NCBI GenBank assembly: GCA_964403935.1
Contig: CAYOIB010000023.1
Coordinates: 1 to 33,150, forward strand
Reading direction: 5' to 3'
Length of the DNA stretch: 33,150 bases
Origin: SLLG01 sp964403935
GTDB taxonomy: Bacteria > Verrucomicrobiota > Verrucomicrobiia > Opitutales > Oceanipulchritudinaceae
A program made the position numbers and the translations under genes. Positions 16,919-25,930 of this stretch are shown here, in pieces. How positions within the stretch are numbered: the stretch's first letter is position 1; each line of letters begins with the position of its first letter. The notes beneath the pieces are model-generated. The model did no database searches, was not told the DNA's origin, and was given only the letters and a program-made list of their open reading frames with translations.

Positions 16919-16979
16919 TCCCGCTGTTGGGCCGAATCCCTCTCTTCTCACCTTTGCTTCGATCCTAACTTATCAAAAC

Positions 16980-18680
16980 ATGACGCAATCAAATCCCTCA
17001 ACAAATGAAACCCTGGAAATTGGATTGGTCATGGCCGGCGCTGTCTCTGCCGGTGCCTACACCGCCGGCGTCGTGGACTACCTTCTGGAGGCGCTTGAGT
17101 CCTGGGAAAAAGTGCGCGATCAGCCTGGAGTGCCTCCCCATAAGGTCACCCTTTCCGCCCTTTGTGGAACCAGTGCGGGCGGTATGACGAGCACGCTCCT
17201 TGCTGTTCTTCAGGATCGAGATTTCGGCCCGGTGCGAAGGGAGACCCCGGAGCCTCAACGAAAGAACAACTGGCTCTACCGGGCTTGGGTCGAGGAGATT
17301 GATATCTCGCACTTTCTCAAGACACACGACCTTGAGAAGAAAGACGAACCCCTCCGCTCCCTCCTGGACTGCACCGTCCTCGACCAGATCGTCGACCGGT
17401 TTTTTGCGGAACTCCCCCCTCGCCGGGAACCCCGCCCTTATATTTCCAATAAGCTGGACCTCGTCCTGAGCCTGACAAACCTCCGGGGCATTCCCTTTAG
17501 CATTGATTTCCAGTCGGCTGCGGCCGAGGCACACGGGCTTTCCATGCATGCGGACTACACCCACTTTCGCTTCTGCCTCGACGCCGATGCTTCTTCGGAC
17601 ATTCGCTGCCTTGATCTGGCGAATCCTGATCCTAACGGCCATCCGGACTGGGCGCTATTACGGGAGAGCACGTTGGCAACGGGCGCGTTCCCCGTCGCCC
17701 TGCGATCCCGGAAGATCGCGGCCCGGGTCGGCGATTACCGACAGCAACGCCTTTGGTTCAATCCCATCGACCGCTTGGTGGCCCCTAATTTTGATCCGCA
17801 GTGGCCCGACCAGGATCCGCTTGAGTATATCGCCGTGGACGGTGGAGCGATCAACAACGAGCCCTTTGATTACATGCGTCGCCTCATGGGCTCAGGTTCG
17901 GAAACCAGTGAGAACCAAGTCATCCTGATGGTAGACCCGTTCCCCGGGATGGATTCGAGCGATGCCGGGGATGGGCAGGACGGCTCTCTTTTCGGGGCTT
18001 TCACCGGCCTGTTCTCCAGCCTGAAGAACCAGGCGCGCTTCAAGTTTGAGGACCTCCTCGATTCCTATACGGGCCGCTCGAACCGATTTCTCATCGCGCC
18101 CCAGCGCCGGAGTGAAACCAGCAATGAAGTGGTGCATCCCGCCCTCGCCTGCTCCAGCCTCGGTGCCTTTGGTGGCTTCCTCAAACGGGATTTCCGGCTG
18201 CACGATTTCTATCTCGGCCGCCGAAACTGCCAGCGCTTTCTCCAGCGCCATTTCACCCTTCGGGAAGACCATTCACTCTTTGCCAGCTGGACCGATGAAA
18301 TGAAAAACCGCTATCGTGTCACTCGGTCGGATGGGGTGAGTTGCCTCCCCATCGTTCCCCTTGTTTCGGATGCAACTGCGATTGCTCCCATGCATCCGTG
18401 GCCGGAATTCAGAGAGGATGAGCTGGCTGCGGTCATGAAAGGCATTGGGCACCGAACAGATGCCGTCTACAAACGCTCCACCGAATCGCTCGGCTTCCTC
18501 ACGCGTTCCTACCTTTTCATCGGCTGGCTGAAAGTGAGAAAGCAGGTATTTCAAAAGATTGAGAGCAGCCTTCGCGAGGGCTTGAGCGAAGCCCATCTCT
18601 GGGCGGAAGCTCCAGGCGCTGCGACCTCACCTGGGCGAGTATCTCCCAAGCCCGGCCAGCACAGCTCCCGCAGGCGCTGA
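16980..18680 (+). CDS. Patatin-like phospholipase/acyl hydrolase
   Basis: A 566-aa protein with the patatin Ser-Asp dyad. The N-terminal GLVMAGAVSAGAYTAGV gives the oxyanion-hole glycine loop, CGTSAGGMT contains the nucleophile Ser65 (GxSxG), and the second motif VDGGAINNEPF gives Asp287. It is longer than minimal patatins; the C-terminal roughly 200 residues are of unknown function. No signal peptide is seen, so a cytoplasmic or membrane-associated lipid acyl hydrolase is most likely. The start at 16980 is selected because it immediately precedes the conserved domain; sequence upstream is intergenic in character. It converges on the nuo operon, whose last stop codon lies 24 bp beyond. Confidence 0.85.
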   Translation: MTQSNPSTNETLEIGLVMAGAVSAGAYTAGVVDYLLEALESWEKVRDQPGVPPHKVTLSALCGTSAGGMTSTLLAVLQDRDFGPVRRETPEPQRKNNWLYRAWVEEIDISHFLKTHDLEKKDEPLRSLLDCTVLDQIVDRFFAELPPRREPRPYISNKLDLVLSLTNLRGIPFSIDFQSAAAEAHGLSMHADYTHFRFCLDADASSDIRCLDLANPDPNGHPDWALLRESTLATGAFPVALRSRKIAARVGDYRQQRLWFNPIDRLVAPNFDPQWPDQDPLEYIAVDGGAINNEPFDYMRRLMGSGSETSENQVILMVDPFPGMDSSDAGDGQDGSLFGAFTGLFSSLKNQARFKFEDLLDSYTGRSNRFLIAPQRRSETSNEVVHPALACSSLGAFGGFLKRDFRLHDFYLGRRNCQRFLQRHFTLREDHSLFASWTDEMKNRYRVTRSDGVSCLPIVPLVSDATAIAPMHPWPEFREDELAAVMKGIGHRTDAVYKRSTESLGFLTRSYLFIGWLKVRKQVFQKIESSLREGLSEAHLWAEAPGAATSPGRVSPKPGQHSSRRR

Positions 18681-18704
18681 AAAGCGTTTCCCGCCGACCC
18701 TCGA

Positions 18705-19250
18705 TCAATGGTAGGGAAGAACAGCCTCTTCCTCAGCCTTCTTTTTCTTTTCCCACTTGTAGTGGGCGTCTGGCAGGGTTCCCCCGAGCTCCAGAAGCTT
18801 GTCCTTCTTGAAGATAAGCTCTTCTCGGGAAGTGCCACTCAAGCTGAATATATCCTGAAGGAAAATCGCTTCCTCAGGGCAGACTTCCTGGCAAAACCCA
18901 CAATAGATGCACCGAAGCATGTTGATCTCGAACCCCTCCGGAGCCTTTTCAACATGCGCGTTCTCAGAGTCGGGAGAGATTTCAGCCGGCGTCACACGAA
19001 TGGCCTTAGGCGGGCAAACGAACTCGCACAGCTGACAGGCGACGCACTTTTCGCGTCCGTCCGGGTCGCGAACCAGCGTTGGCACACCTCGATATCCCGG
19101 TGGGATCTCGGGCCGCTCATCCGGGTACTCCAGTGTCACCGGTGGCTTGAGCATGTTTGCCATCGTGATGCGCAGGCCACTCACGATCTGGGGAAGGTAG
19201 GTCCTCTCCGCCAAGCTCAGGGGTTTCCGTTCAACAAGTTTTGTAGCCAT
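18705..19250 (-). CDS. nuoI: NADH-quinone oxidoreductase subunit I
   Basis: Ferredoxin-like subunit of complex I carrying the two [4Fe-4S] clusters N6a and N6b that pass electrons toward NuoB. The 181-aa protein shows both CxxCxxCxxxC motifs: CVACQLCEFVC (Cys69, 72, 75, 79) and CIYCGFCQEVC (Cys114, 117, 120, 124). Length is typical. It is the last gene of this nuo cluster, 9 bp after nuoH, and nuoJ does not follow; the convergent patatin gene lies there instead. The C-terminus is Lys/Glu-rich. Confidence 0.97.
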   Translation of the reverse strand: MATKLVERKPLSLAERTYLPQIVSGLRITMANMLKPPVTLEYPDERPEIPPGYRGVPTLVRDPDGREKCVACQLCEFVCPPKAIRVTPAEISPDSENAHVEKAPEGFEINMLRCIYCGFCQEVCPEEAIFLQDIFSLSGTSREELIFKKDKLLELGGTLPDAHYKWEKKKKAEEEAVLPYH

Positions 19251-19259
19251 GGCTTTGCT

Positions 19260-20333
19260 TTATTTCAGCTGCTCGATGAGGGCGATGACGATCGCGTAGA
19301 AGACCAGATTCGCAAGGGCCAGAGGCAAAAGCATGTTCCAGCCCAACTTCATCACCTGGTCGTAGCGAAAGCGGGGAAGGGTCCAGCGCACCCACATAAA
19401 GAGGAACACCATGAACAGCACCTTGAACAAAAAGATCAAGACGGAGAGAATGGCACCGGCCAGGCCAGCGGGCAGGGTAAGGAATGGAAGGGTCCAGCCA
19501 CCAAGAAACAAGGCCACGAAAACGCCCGACCCAATGATGATATGCGTGTACTCACCGACGAAAAAGAGGCCGAATTTGAAAGCCCCGTATTCCGTATTGT
19601 AACCGGCAACAAGATCCGTTTCCGATTCCGGCATATCAAAAGGCAGGCGGTTGGTTTCTGCGAAAAGTGCGACCAGAAAGATAAGGGCCGAGAGAGGTTG
19701 AATGAAGATCAACCAGATATGGCTCTGCCCCTGCACAACCCCGAACAAATTCAAACTGCCGCCCACCCACAGGAAAACAGGGAGGATCGAGAGCCCGAGG
19801 GCAATCTCGTAGGAGATCATCTGGGCTGTCGCACGGACCGCACCGAGAAAGGGGTACTTCGAATTGGCCGACCAGCCACCGAGAATTATCCCGTAGACGC
19901 CCAGTGAGGACACCGCCAGGATGAACAGAATCCCGATGTCCAGATTTGCCAGAACCAGCGGCGAGACCACCCCGCTCTCTGAATCGGTGAACTGTCCGAA
20001 AGGGAGAACCGTCATCGTCGCCATCGCCGGAATGAAGGCAATCATCGGCGCGAGGACGTAATAGAACTTATTCACGTGACCCGGGATCGGGTCCTCCTTG
20101 AAGAGAAACTTCAGACCGTCAGCCGCCGGCTGGAAAAGCCCGAAGCGCGTGAGGATCCGCCCCAGAATGGGGATCGAGCCAAGGATTGGAATCTGTGTCC
20201 GGTTGGGCCCCGGACGGCCCTGGGCCCACGCCGCCACCTTGCGTTCCAAGAGGACGGCGTAACCGGCCATAGACATCACCACCATGATGACGGTGAATGC
20301 TTTCAGGATCAGACCTAGAGTTTCAGTGACCAT
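19260..20333 (-). CDS. nuoH: NADH-quinone oxidoreductase subunit H
   Basis: Membrane subunit of complex I that forms the quinone chamber with NuoB and NuoD. The 357-aa protein has about eight hydrophobic helices and the family signatures LLERKVAAWAQGRPGPNRT near the N-terminus, GWSANSKYPFLGAVRATAQM in the middle and ETNRLPFDMPESETDLVAGY with its acidic residues in the quinone-site loop. Length is normal. Spacing to nuoG and nuoI is 9 bp on each side, consistent with one transcript. Confidence 0.97.
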   Translation of the reverse strand: MVTETLGLILKAFTVIMVVMSMAGYAVLLERKVAAWAQGRPGPNRTQIPILGSIPILGRILTRFGLFQPAADGLKFLFKEDPIPGHVNKFYYVLAPMIAFIPAMATMTVLPFGQFTDSESGVVSPLVLANLDIGILFILAVSSLGVYGIILGGWSANSKYPFLGAVRATAQMISYEIALGLSILPVFLWVGGSLNLFGVVQGQSHIWLIFIQPLSALIFLVALFAETNRLPFDMPESETDLVAGYNTEYGAFKFGLFFVGEYTHIIIGSGVFVALFLGGWTLPFLTLPAGLAGAILSVLIFLFKVLFMVFLFMWVRWTLPRFRYDQVMKLGWNMLLPLALANLVFYAIVIALIEQLK

Positions 20334-20342
20334 CGGGATAGG

Positions 20343-22058
20343 TTATGACGGATTGGCCGCAACGGGAGCGGCATGGCGTGGTGCGTAGTTGAGGCCCCGA
20401 CCCTCGACAAAGGGCAGTCCATCGAACCGGCCGGCATCGACCACAACGCCCGCCCGCGAAATGCCCTCAAACGTCATCGTTTCAAATTCAGGGACTTCGG
20501 CCGCCATGGCCTCCCACACTGCAGGCGGGCTTGGCGCGATGTTCTGCCCTCCATCCAATGCGCTGAGGAGCCGCGTAAAGGTGCTGAGCCCGAAGAGGAT
20601 ATTCTTCGGCCCCGGCACCGCCTGGAAAAACTTCTGCACCCGAAACTGCTGGTTCACAAAGGTGCCGGACTTTTCGAATACCGTGAGCAGGGGAATCTCA
20701 ACCTTGGCCAGTGAGCTGGTATCATTGTGATGCGTGCCCAGGTAGACTACCTGGACCTTCCGAAGCTGCTCCCTGGAGATCCCCGCTGCCGTCAGATCTT
20801 CACCAACGACCAGCACCGTACCAACCGTCCCTGCCGCGATCAGCCGACCCAGCTCGACGAGCTCCGTCTCCGGGAGCTTGTCCACCAGACCGGTCAAAAG
20901 GGCACCGCGCACGTTCGGGTTGCGATCCGCCGACACCAGTTTCCCATCGCCCTCCCCCGTTCGGCCCACGAGAAATCGTGGAATATCCGAACCGATGGTG
21001 TCGCTGATCCGGCGCAAGAGAAACTGCTCCTCGGTGCTGAGACGGCCGCTGCCAACGATGGCCACATCATGATTCTTCAACAGGCTCACCGCCAGCGAAA
21101 GCGCTTCATCTGACGAGCAGGGCTTGCCTTCGATTGAATAGCCCGTCAACCGGTCTTCAGCCTCCACCTGCTTGTAGAGGACGCGCCCGCTGTCCGGCAT
21201 CCAGGTATCGTTCACCAAATCATTCCGGCGGGGCGTAATCCGATAGATCTTTCCCTCCCGGCTGCTGACCACGGTGTTGCAGCCGACACTGGATTCAGTG
21301 TCGATCGAGTCAGTCTCCTTGAGAAACCAGACCCGCATCTTAAAGCGAAAGTCGGTCGAGGTCAGCGCTCCAACCGGGCAAATATCGACGGTATTGAGCG
21401 AGTAATTATTGGCCAACTCCTTGCCGGGGAAAGTCGTCAGTGTCGTGTAACTTCCACGATCGACGAAGCCCAAAACATCATCCTCCGCCACCTCTTGGGA
21501 AAAGCGGATACAACGCGAACACAGGATACAACGTTCGTCGTCGAGAACGACCCGCGGCCCAAGGCGTGTGCGCTTCGGCTTCACATTCTTCTGCTCAATG
21601 AAGCGGCTGTAGCCCCGGCCGTAGTCGGTGGCAAATTCCTGCAGGCGGCATTCCCCGGCTTGATCACAGATCGGGCAGTCCAACGGGTGGTTGATCAGGA
21701 GAAACTCCATCACACCCTTGCGGCAATCTTCCACCAAGGGGGAGGTTGTCCTCACGTGCATCCCCGGTGCCACCGCCGTTGCACAGGCAATGACAGGTTT
21801 CGGGACCCACATGATCTTCGGCGTTCCATCGTCATTGAGGATCGGTTCGCCCGTGCCACGGTCGCGCCCCGGCATCCCCATCTCCACCATGCACATACGG
21901 CAGTTGCCCGGAACACTCAGCTTCGGATGGTAGCAGTAATGCGGGATTTCCTTCCCGATCGATGCGACGACGTCGATGAGGTTTGTGCCGGACGCAACCT
22001 GCACTTCCTCCTCATCAATGAATATTGAAATCTGTTTTTCTTTATCGGCTTCACTCAT
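20343..22058 (-). CDS. nuoG: NADH-quinone oxidoreductase subunit G (compact form)
   Basis: Peripheral-arm subunit carrying iron-sulfur clusters. The N-terminal [2Fe-2S] domain has Cys42, Cys53, Cys56 and Cys92; the His-coordinated [4Fe-4S] site is HPLDCPICDQAGEC (His124, Cys128, 131, 137); the next [4Fe-4S] uses CILCSRC (Cys177, 180, 183) and Cys227. A molybdopterin-oxidoreductase-like domain starts near residue 250 (SSVGCNTVVSSREGKIYRI) but is degenerate. At 571 aa it is much shorter than the roughly 900-residue enterobacterial protein, a compact type seen in other phyla. It starts 21 bp after nuoF. Confidence 0.95.
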   Translation of the reverse strand: MSEADKEKQISIFIDEEEVQVASGTNLIDVVASIGKEIPHYCYHPKLSVPGNCRMCMVEMGMPGRDRGTGEPILNDDGTPKIMWVPKPVIACATAVAPGMHVRTTSPLVEDCRKGVMEFLLINHPLDCPICDQAGECRLQEFATDYGRGYSRFIEQKNVKPKRTRLGPRVVLDDERCILCSRCIRFSQEVAEDDVLGFVDRGSYTTLTTFPGKELANNYSLNTVDICPVGALTSTDFRFKMRVWFLKETDSIDTESSVGCNTVVSSREGKIYRITPRRNDLVNDTWMPDSGRVLYKQVEAEDRLTGYSIEGKPCSSDEALSLAVSLLKNHDVAIVGSGRLSTEEQFLLRRISDTIGSDIPRFLVGRTGEGDGKLVSADRNPNVRGALLTGLVDKLPETELVELGRLIAAGTVGTVLVVGEDLTAAGISREQLRKVQVVYLGTHHNDTSSLAKVEIPLLTVFEKSGTFVNQQFRVQKFFQAVPGPKNILFGLSTFTRLLSALDGGQNIAPSPPAVWEAMAAEVPEFETMTFEGISRAGVVVDAGRFDGLPFVEGRGLNYAPRHAAPVAANPS

Positions 22059-22079
22059 GGTAGGAATGCCATCTGGGCC

Positions 22080-23468
22080 TCAGACGAGGCGGAATGAACG
22101 GTTTGCCTGGGTTTCGGGATCGCGCCCCGCAGCATCTTCGAACTTGTCTCGAAACTTCGTTACAAAACTCTGGGTTGGCCAAGCACAGGCCTCACCATGC
22201 GCGCAGATCGTACGGCCGGCGATCTGATCGCCGATCGAGACGAGAAGGGAAGCGTCTTCCTTGCGCCCACCACCAGCGACCATCCGGGTCGTCACCTTCT
22301 TCATCCAGAGAGATCCCTCGCGGCAAGGGGTACACTGACCACAGCTCTCGTGAGCGTAGAAGGCGTTGATATTCGCCAGCACTTCCACGATGTCCACACT
22401 GTCATCGATAACGATAACCGCCCCCGAACCGCTCATGGAACCGGCCGACATAGGGCTGTCGAAATCCAAGGGGATATCGTCAATGCCCCACTCGAAGGCT
22501 TCACCGTTCTTGTTCTTGCCGCTGAAGCGCTCACCGGCCCGCAGAACCTTGGCCGAAGAACCTCCCGGTATGACGGCTTGCAAAGAGCGGCCCGGCTTGA
22601 GGCCCCCGCCAATTTCATTGATGAGCTCACCATAGGTGACCTTTCCACACTCAAGTTCGTAGTAGCCCGGATTCTGCACCTGCCCGCTGAGGCACCAGAT
22701 TCGGGTGCCGGAGTTCCCCGGCGTCCCGATTTCTGAATAAGCTTTCCCACCCATCGCAACGATATGCTTCACGTTGCAGAGTGTCTCGACGTTATTGACA
22801 ATGGTCGGACACATGTAGAGCCCCAGGGCAGCCGGGAAGTAGGGCGGCTTGATGCGCGGGTAGGCGCGCTTGCCTTCGAGTGATTCGATCAGCCCCGTTT
22901 CCTCGCCGCAAATGTAAGCCGCCGCACCGCGGTGCACCACGATCTCACAGGAAAAATCGCTCCCGAGAACATTGTCCCCAACGTAACCCTTGCCCCGGGC
23001 CGCCTCGATTGCTTCATTCAGGATGCGCGCGCCGTGCGGCATCTCTTCCCGGATGTAGATAAAGGCTTGGGCTGCCTGGATGGCAAACGCAGTGATCATC
23101 ATGCCTTCGATCAACTGGTGCGGATCCTTGTGCATGATCTGCCGGTCCTTGAAGGTGCCGGGCTCGGACTCGTCGGCATTGCAAATCAGGTAGATCGGCT
23201 TGCCGCTGCGACGATCAAGGAACTTCCACTTCATCCCCGCCGGGAAGCCAGCGCCACCGCGTCCGCGGAGGCCGGAATCCAGCACTTCCTTGCAGATCTC
23301 CTCCGGCTTCATCCCGAAGGCCTTTCTCAGCTCACCATACCCGCCCCGGGCTTCATAAGCTTCAAGCGTGCCATCGTAGGCGGGGTCCTCCGCGTCCTTG
23401 AGGAGGATGCGGTGCTCTTTCGGATGGGGCGTGGATTTTTGAAATGTTGGCATGTCGCGAGTCGGCAT
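22080..23468 (-). CDS. nuoF: NADH-quinone oxidoreductase subunit F
   Basis: NADH-oxidising, FMN-binding subunit of complex I. The 462-aa protein carries the NADH/FMN loop GLRGRGGAGFPAGMKW (around residues 66-81), CNADESEPGTFKDR, the EETGLIESLEGKRAYPR segment and the [4Fe-4S] motif ESCGQCTPCREG toward the C-terminus. I chose ATG 23468, two bases after the nuoE stop; ATG 23453 is an in-frame alternative. A longer open frame extends to 23630 but would overlap nuoE and has no family similarity there. nuoE-nuoF adjacency is the expected arrangement of the NADH-input module. Confidence 0.96.
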   Translation of the reverse strand: MPTRDMPTFQKSTPHPKEHRILLKDAEDPAYDGTLEAYEARGGYGELRKAFGMKPEEICKEVLDSGLRGRGGAGFPAGMKWKFLDRRSGKPIYLICNADESEPGTFKDRQIMHKDPHQLIEGMMITAFAIQAAQAFIYIREEMPHGARILNEAIEAARGKGYVGDNVLGSDFSCEIVVHRGAAAYICGEETGLIESLEGKRAYPRIKPPYFPAALGLYMCPTIVNNVETLCNVKHIVAMGGKAYSEIGTPGNSGTRIWCLSGQVQNPGYYELECGKVTYGELINEIGGGLKPGRSLQAVIPGGSSAKVLRAGERFSGKNKNGEAFEWGIDDIPLDFDSPMSAGSMSGSGAVIVIDDSVDIVEVLANINAFYAHESCGQCTPCREGSLWMKKVTTRMVAGGGRKEDASLLVSIGDQIAGRTICAHGEACAWPTQSFVTKFRDKFEDAAGRDPETQANRSFRLV

Positions 23469-23470
23469 GG

Positions 23471-23998
23471 TCAGTCTTCCGGGTTGGCGGTTGCCGAGAC
23501 GGACTCGGGTGCGGCAGGTGTCTCTTCCTTGATCCGGGCACAGAGTGCGTCCACTTTCTCCGGCGTCACATTCTCGTAGAGGTCGTCGTCGACCATCAGA
23601 ACCGGAGCCGTGCCACAGCTGGCCAGGCATTCGGCGAATTCGATCGTCACCCGGCCATCGGGCGAAATGGCGTCCAGCTCGGTGTCAAAGTTCGCTTTCA
23701 GCCGATCGCATATACTGTACCCGCCATTCAAGGCGCATGACAAGGTCCGGCAGACGCGGATATGACGCTTCCCGATCCGGTGCTCCCGGTAGAAGGGATA
23801 AAACGAGACAACTTCCCGCACGTTGATCGGCGTAAGGTCCAACAGTTCGGCCACCCACTCCTGGGCGTCCAGGGGGATGCAGCCGATTTCGCGCTGAAGA
23901 GCGTGCAGGATCATCATGATCGCGCTCCGCTTCTGCGGGTAACGCTTCATCGCCTCGTCGGCATAGGCGACGATCTCAGGAGAAGGTTCAAAGGGCAT
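23471..23998 (-). CDS. nuoE: NADH-quinone oxidoreductase subunit E
   Basis: Thioredoxin-like [2Fe-2S] subunit of the NADH-input module. The 175-aa protein shows the ligand pattern Cys83-x4-Cys88 and Cys124-x3-Cys128 (CRTLSC and CLASC), with typical helix EIVAYADEAMKRYPQKRSA at the start. The last roughly 25 residues (Ala/Pro/Glu-rich) look disordered. It sits 18 bp after nuoD and abuts nuoF. Confidence 0.96.
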   Translation of the reverse strand: MPFEPSPEIVAYADEAMKRYPQKRSAIMMILHALQREIGCIPLDAQEWVAELLDLTPINVREVVSFYPFYREHRIGKRHIRVCRTLSCALNGGYSICDRLKANFDTELDAISPDGRVTIEFAECLASCGTAPVLMVDDDLYENVTPEKVDALCARIKEETPAAPESVSATANPED

Positions 23999-24016
23999 GG
24001 TGCGAAATTGGAAGGG

Positions 24017-25252
24017 CTAACGGTCGCATTCCCCAAGGACGAAGTCCAGGCTACCCAAAATAACCGGAACATCCGCCACCATGTGGCCTGGCACCATCTT
24101 GGGAAGAATGGATAGACTACAGAAACTCGGGGCGCGGATCTTCATTCGATAGGGAACGCCACCGCCGCGAGACACGATGTAGAAGCCAAGTGCCCCCTTG
24201 GGGTTCTCAGCTTCAAAATAGACTTCACCCGCTGGCATCTGCGGGCCCTCGGTTACAATCATGAAGTTCTGGATCAACTCCTCCATCCGGGTGAGCACTT
24301 TGCTCTTCGGTGGAGCGAATATCTTGCGCGCATCCTCGGCGTAGTAAGGTCCGTCGGGCATCTTGTCGATGGCCTGCTTGATAATGGAAATCGATTGCCG
24401 CATTTCCTCCATCCGCACGAGCCATCGATCGTAGCAATCTCCGTTGCTCCCGATCGGCACATCAAACTCGTAATCTTCATACCCGAGGTAGGGCTTGTCC
24501 TTGCGCAGATCCATAGGCACGCCGCTCGCCCTCAAGTTCGGACCCGTCAAGCCGTAGGCAATGGCATCCTCCTTGGAAATGACGCCCACCCCCACCGTTC
24601 GATCATAGAAGATGCGGTTGCGCGAAAGAAGCTTGTCGATCTCTTCGATGACGGGCTCCATCTCGTTGATCACCTTGCGGACATTCCCCAGCCAGCCTTC
24701 CGGGATATCCCGCTGCAAGCCACCAATCCGGGTGTAGCTCGTTGTAAAGCGCGCGCCCGTAAGCTGCTCCATCAGCGTGTAGAGTTTCTCCCGCTGGGTG
24801 AAGGTGTACATGAACACTGTCATCGCACCGGTATCCATCGCATAGACACCGCAACCGAGCAGATGTGACTGGAGGCGCGCCAGCTCACAGCAGATCAGCC
24901 GGATGGCCTGTCCCCTGGGGGGGACTTCCAGTTTTGCCAGCCGCTCGACGGCAATGGCAAAGGTCACATTATTGTGGATGGGCCCAATATAATCCAACCG
25001 GTCCGTGTAGGGCACGAACTGGTTATAGGTCATGTTCTCCGCGATCTTCTCATCCCCACGATGGAGGTAACCGATAACGGGTTCGCATTTCGAAATCGTC
25101 TCGCCGTTGAGCTCGATCTTCAGACGCAAGACCCCGTGTGTCGCCGGATGGGAGGGGCCCATATTAATGACCATTTGATCGCCGCTGAATTCCTGGTCCG
25201 CCTGCGCTGCACGCGTTCCCAGATCACCGATGGATACTTCTTTAACAGACAT
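24017..25252 (-). CDS. nuoD: NADH-quinone oxidoreductase subunit D (49-kDa type)
   Basis: Quinone-binding subunit of the peripheral arm, related to the large subunit of [NiFe] hydrogenases. The 411-aa protein has NMGPSHPATHGVLRLKIELNG in its N-terminal part (quinone-site His), GYLHRGDEKIAENMTYNQ, the VERLAKLEVP region and the typical C-terminal GSLDFVLGECDR. Hydrogenase cysteines are absent, as expected. Length matches the family; spacing to nuoC is 14 bp. Confidence 0.97.
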   Translation of the reverse strand: MSVKEVSIGDLGTRAAQADQEFSGDQMVINMGPSHPATHGVLRLKIELNGETISKCEPVIGYLHRGDEKIAENMTYNQFVPYTDRLDYIGPIHNNVTFAIAVERLAKLEVPPRGQAIRLICCELARLQSHLLGCGVYAMDTGAMTVFMYTFTQREKLYTLMEQLTGARFTTSYTRIGGLQRDIPEGWLGNVRKVINEMEPVIEEIDKLLSRNRIFYDRTVGVGVISKEDAIAYGLTGPNLRASGVPMDLRKDKPYLGYEDYEFDVPIGSNGDCYDRWLVRMEEMRQSISIIKQAIDKMPDGPYYAEDARKIFAPPKSKVLTRMEELIQNFMIVTEGPQMPAGEVYFEAENPKGALGFYIVSRGGGVPYRMKIRAPSFCSLSILPKMVPGHMVADVPVILGSLDFVLGECDR

Positions 25253-25266
25253 CGCTTCAGAAAAGG

Positions 25267-25929
25267 TTATAGATCGCTCGGGCGGAATTCGCGGGGCTGC
25301 TCCGGAAGCGCCTGCGAGGCATCTTTCTCCCGGCGCTCTGTCCAGGACTCATCATCGGCCCGAGGTTCCCTGCGCGACATCGGTCCGCCATGAGGCGAGT
25401 GAAAGGGTCCTCCCATCATCGGAGCTGGTTTTACCTTCACGCCGGTTCGTTCAGCGACATCTGGAGCCGGGAGGTCGACCTCATGGCCCGCAAGGGGGAA
25501 ATCTTTCCGCAAGGGGTGGTAGGGATACGTGTCCCACATCAGGATCCGGCGCAAATCGGGGTGCCCTTCAAAGACAATCCCGAACATATCAAAGGTTTCC
25601 CGTTCGTGCCAGTCCGCTCCAGGCCACAGATCCGTCAAGCTCGCCGCCCGCGGCTCGACATCGTCCAGACAGGGCGAGGCCACTCGAATATAGCCGTGAT
25701 GCGCACTCGAGAAGAGGTGATAGACCACCGTGAACCGGGGGCTTGCGTCAAAGGCGTCAATGGCGGTGACGTCCATCAGAAAGTCAAATCCCGCCTCATC
25801 GCGCAGGTGGGTGATGACATTCAACAACTCCGACTGGGGGCAATCCACCGCCGGGTGATCCAGGGACGGACGCTGTTTCAGAAAAACAAACCGTTCGGAT
25901 AGTTCGGAAAGAAGGGCAGCCTCACTCAT
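25267..25929 (-). CDS. nuoC: NADH-quinone oxidoreductase subunit C (30-kDa type)
   Basis: Peripheral-arm subunit packed against NuoD. The 220-aa protein contains DFLMDVTAID, the signature WHERETFDMFGIVFEGHPDL followed by RRILMWDTYPYHPLRKDFP. The tail after about residue 165 is Pro/Arg/Glu-rich and not part of the core fold. It starts one base after the nuoB stop. nuoC and nuoD are separate genes here rather than fused as in E. coli. Confidence 0.96.
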   Translation of the reverse strand: MSEAALLSELSERFVFLKQRPSLDHPAVDCPQSELLNVITHLRDEAGFDFLMDVTAIDAFDASPRFTVVYHLFSSAHHGYIRVASPCLDDVEPRAASLTDLWPGADWHERETFDMFGIVFEGHPDLRRILMWDTYPYHPLRKDFPLAGHEVDLPAPDVAERTGVKVKPAPMMGGPFHSPHGGPMSRREPRADDESWTERREKDASQALPEQPREFRPSDL

Positions 25930-25930
25930 T

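Noticed and set aside
18708..19907. Plus-strand frame of about 400 codons opposite nuoI/nuoH
   Set aside because: It covers parts of two conserved genes in antisense and its translation is His/Lys/Gln-rich without a domain.
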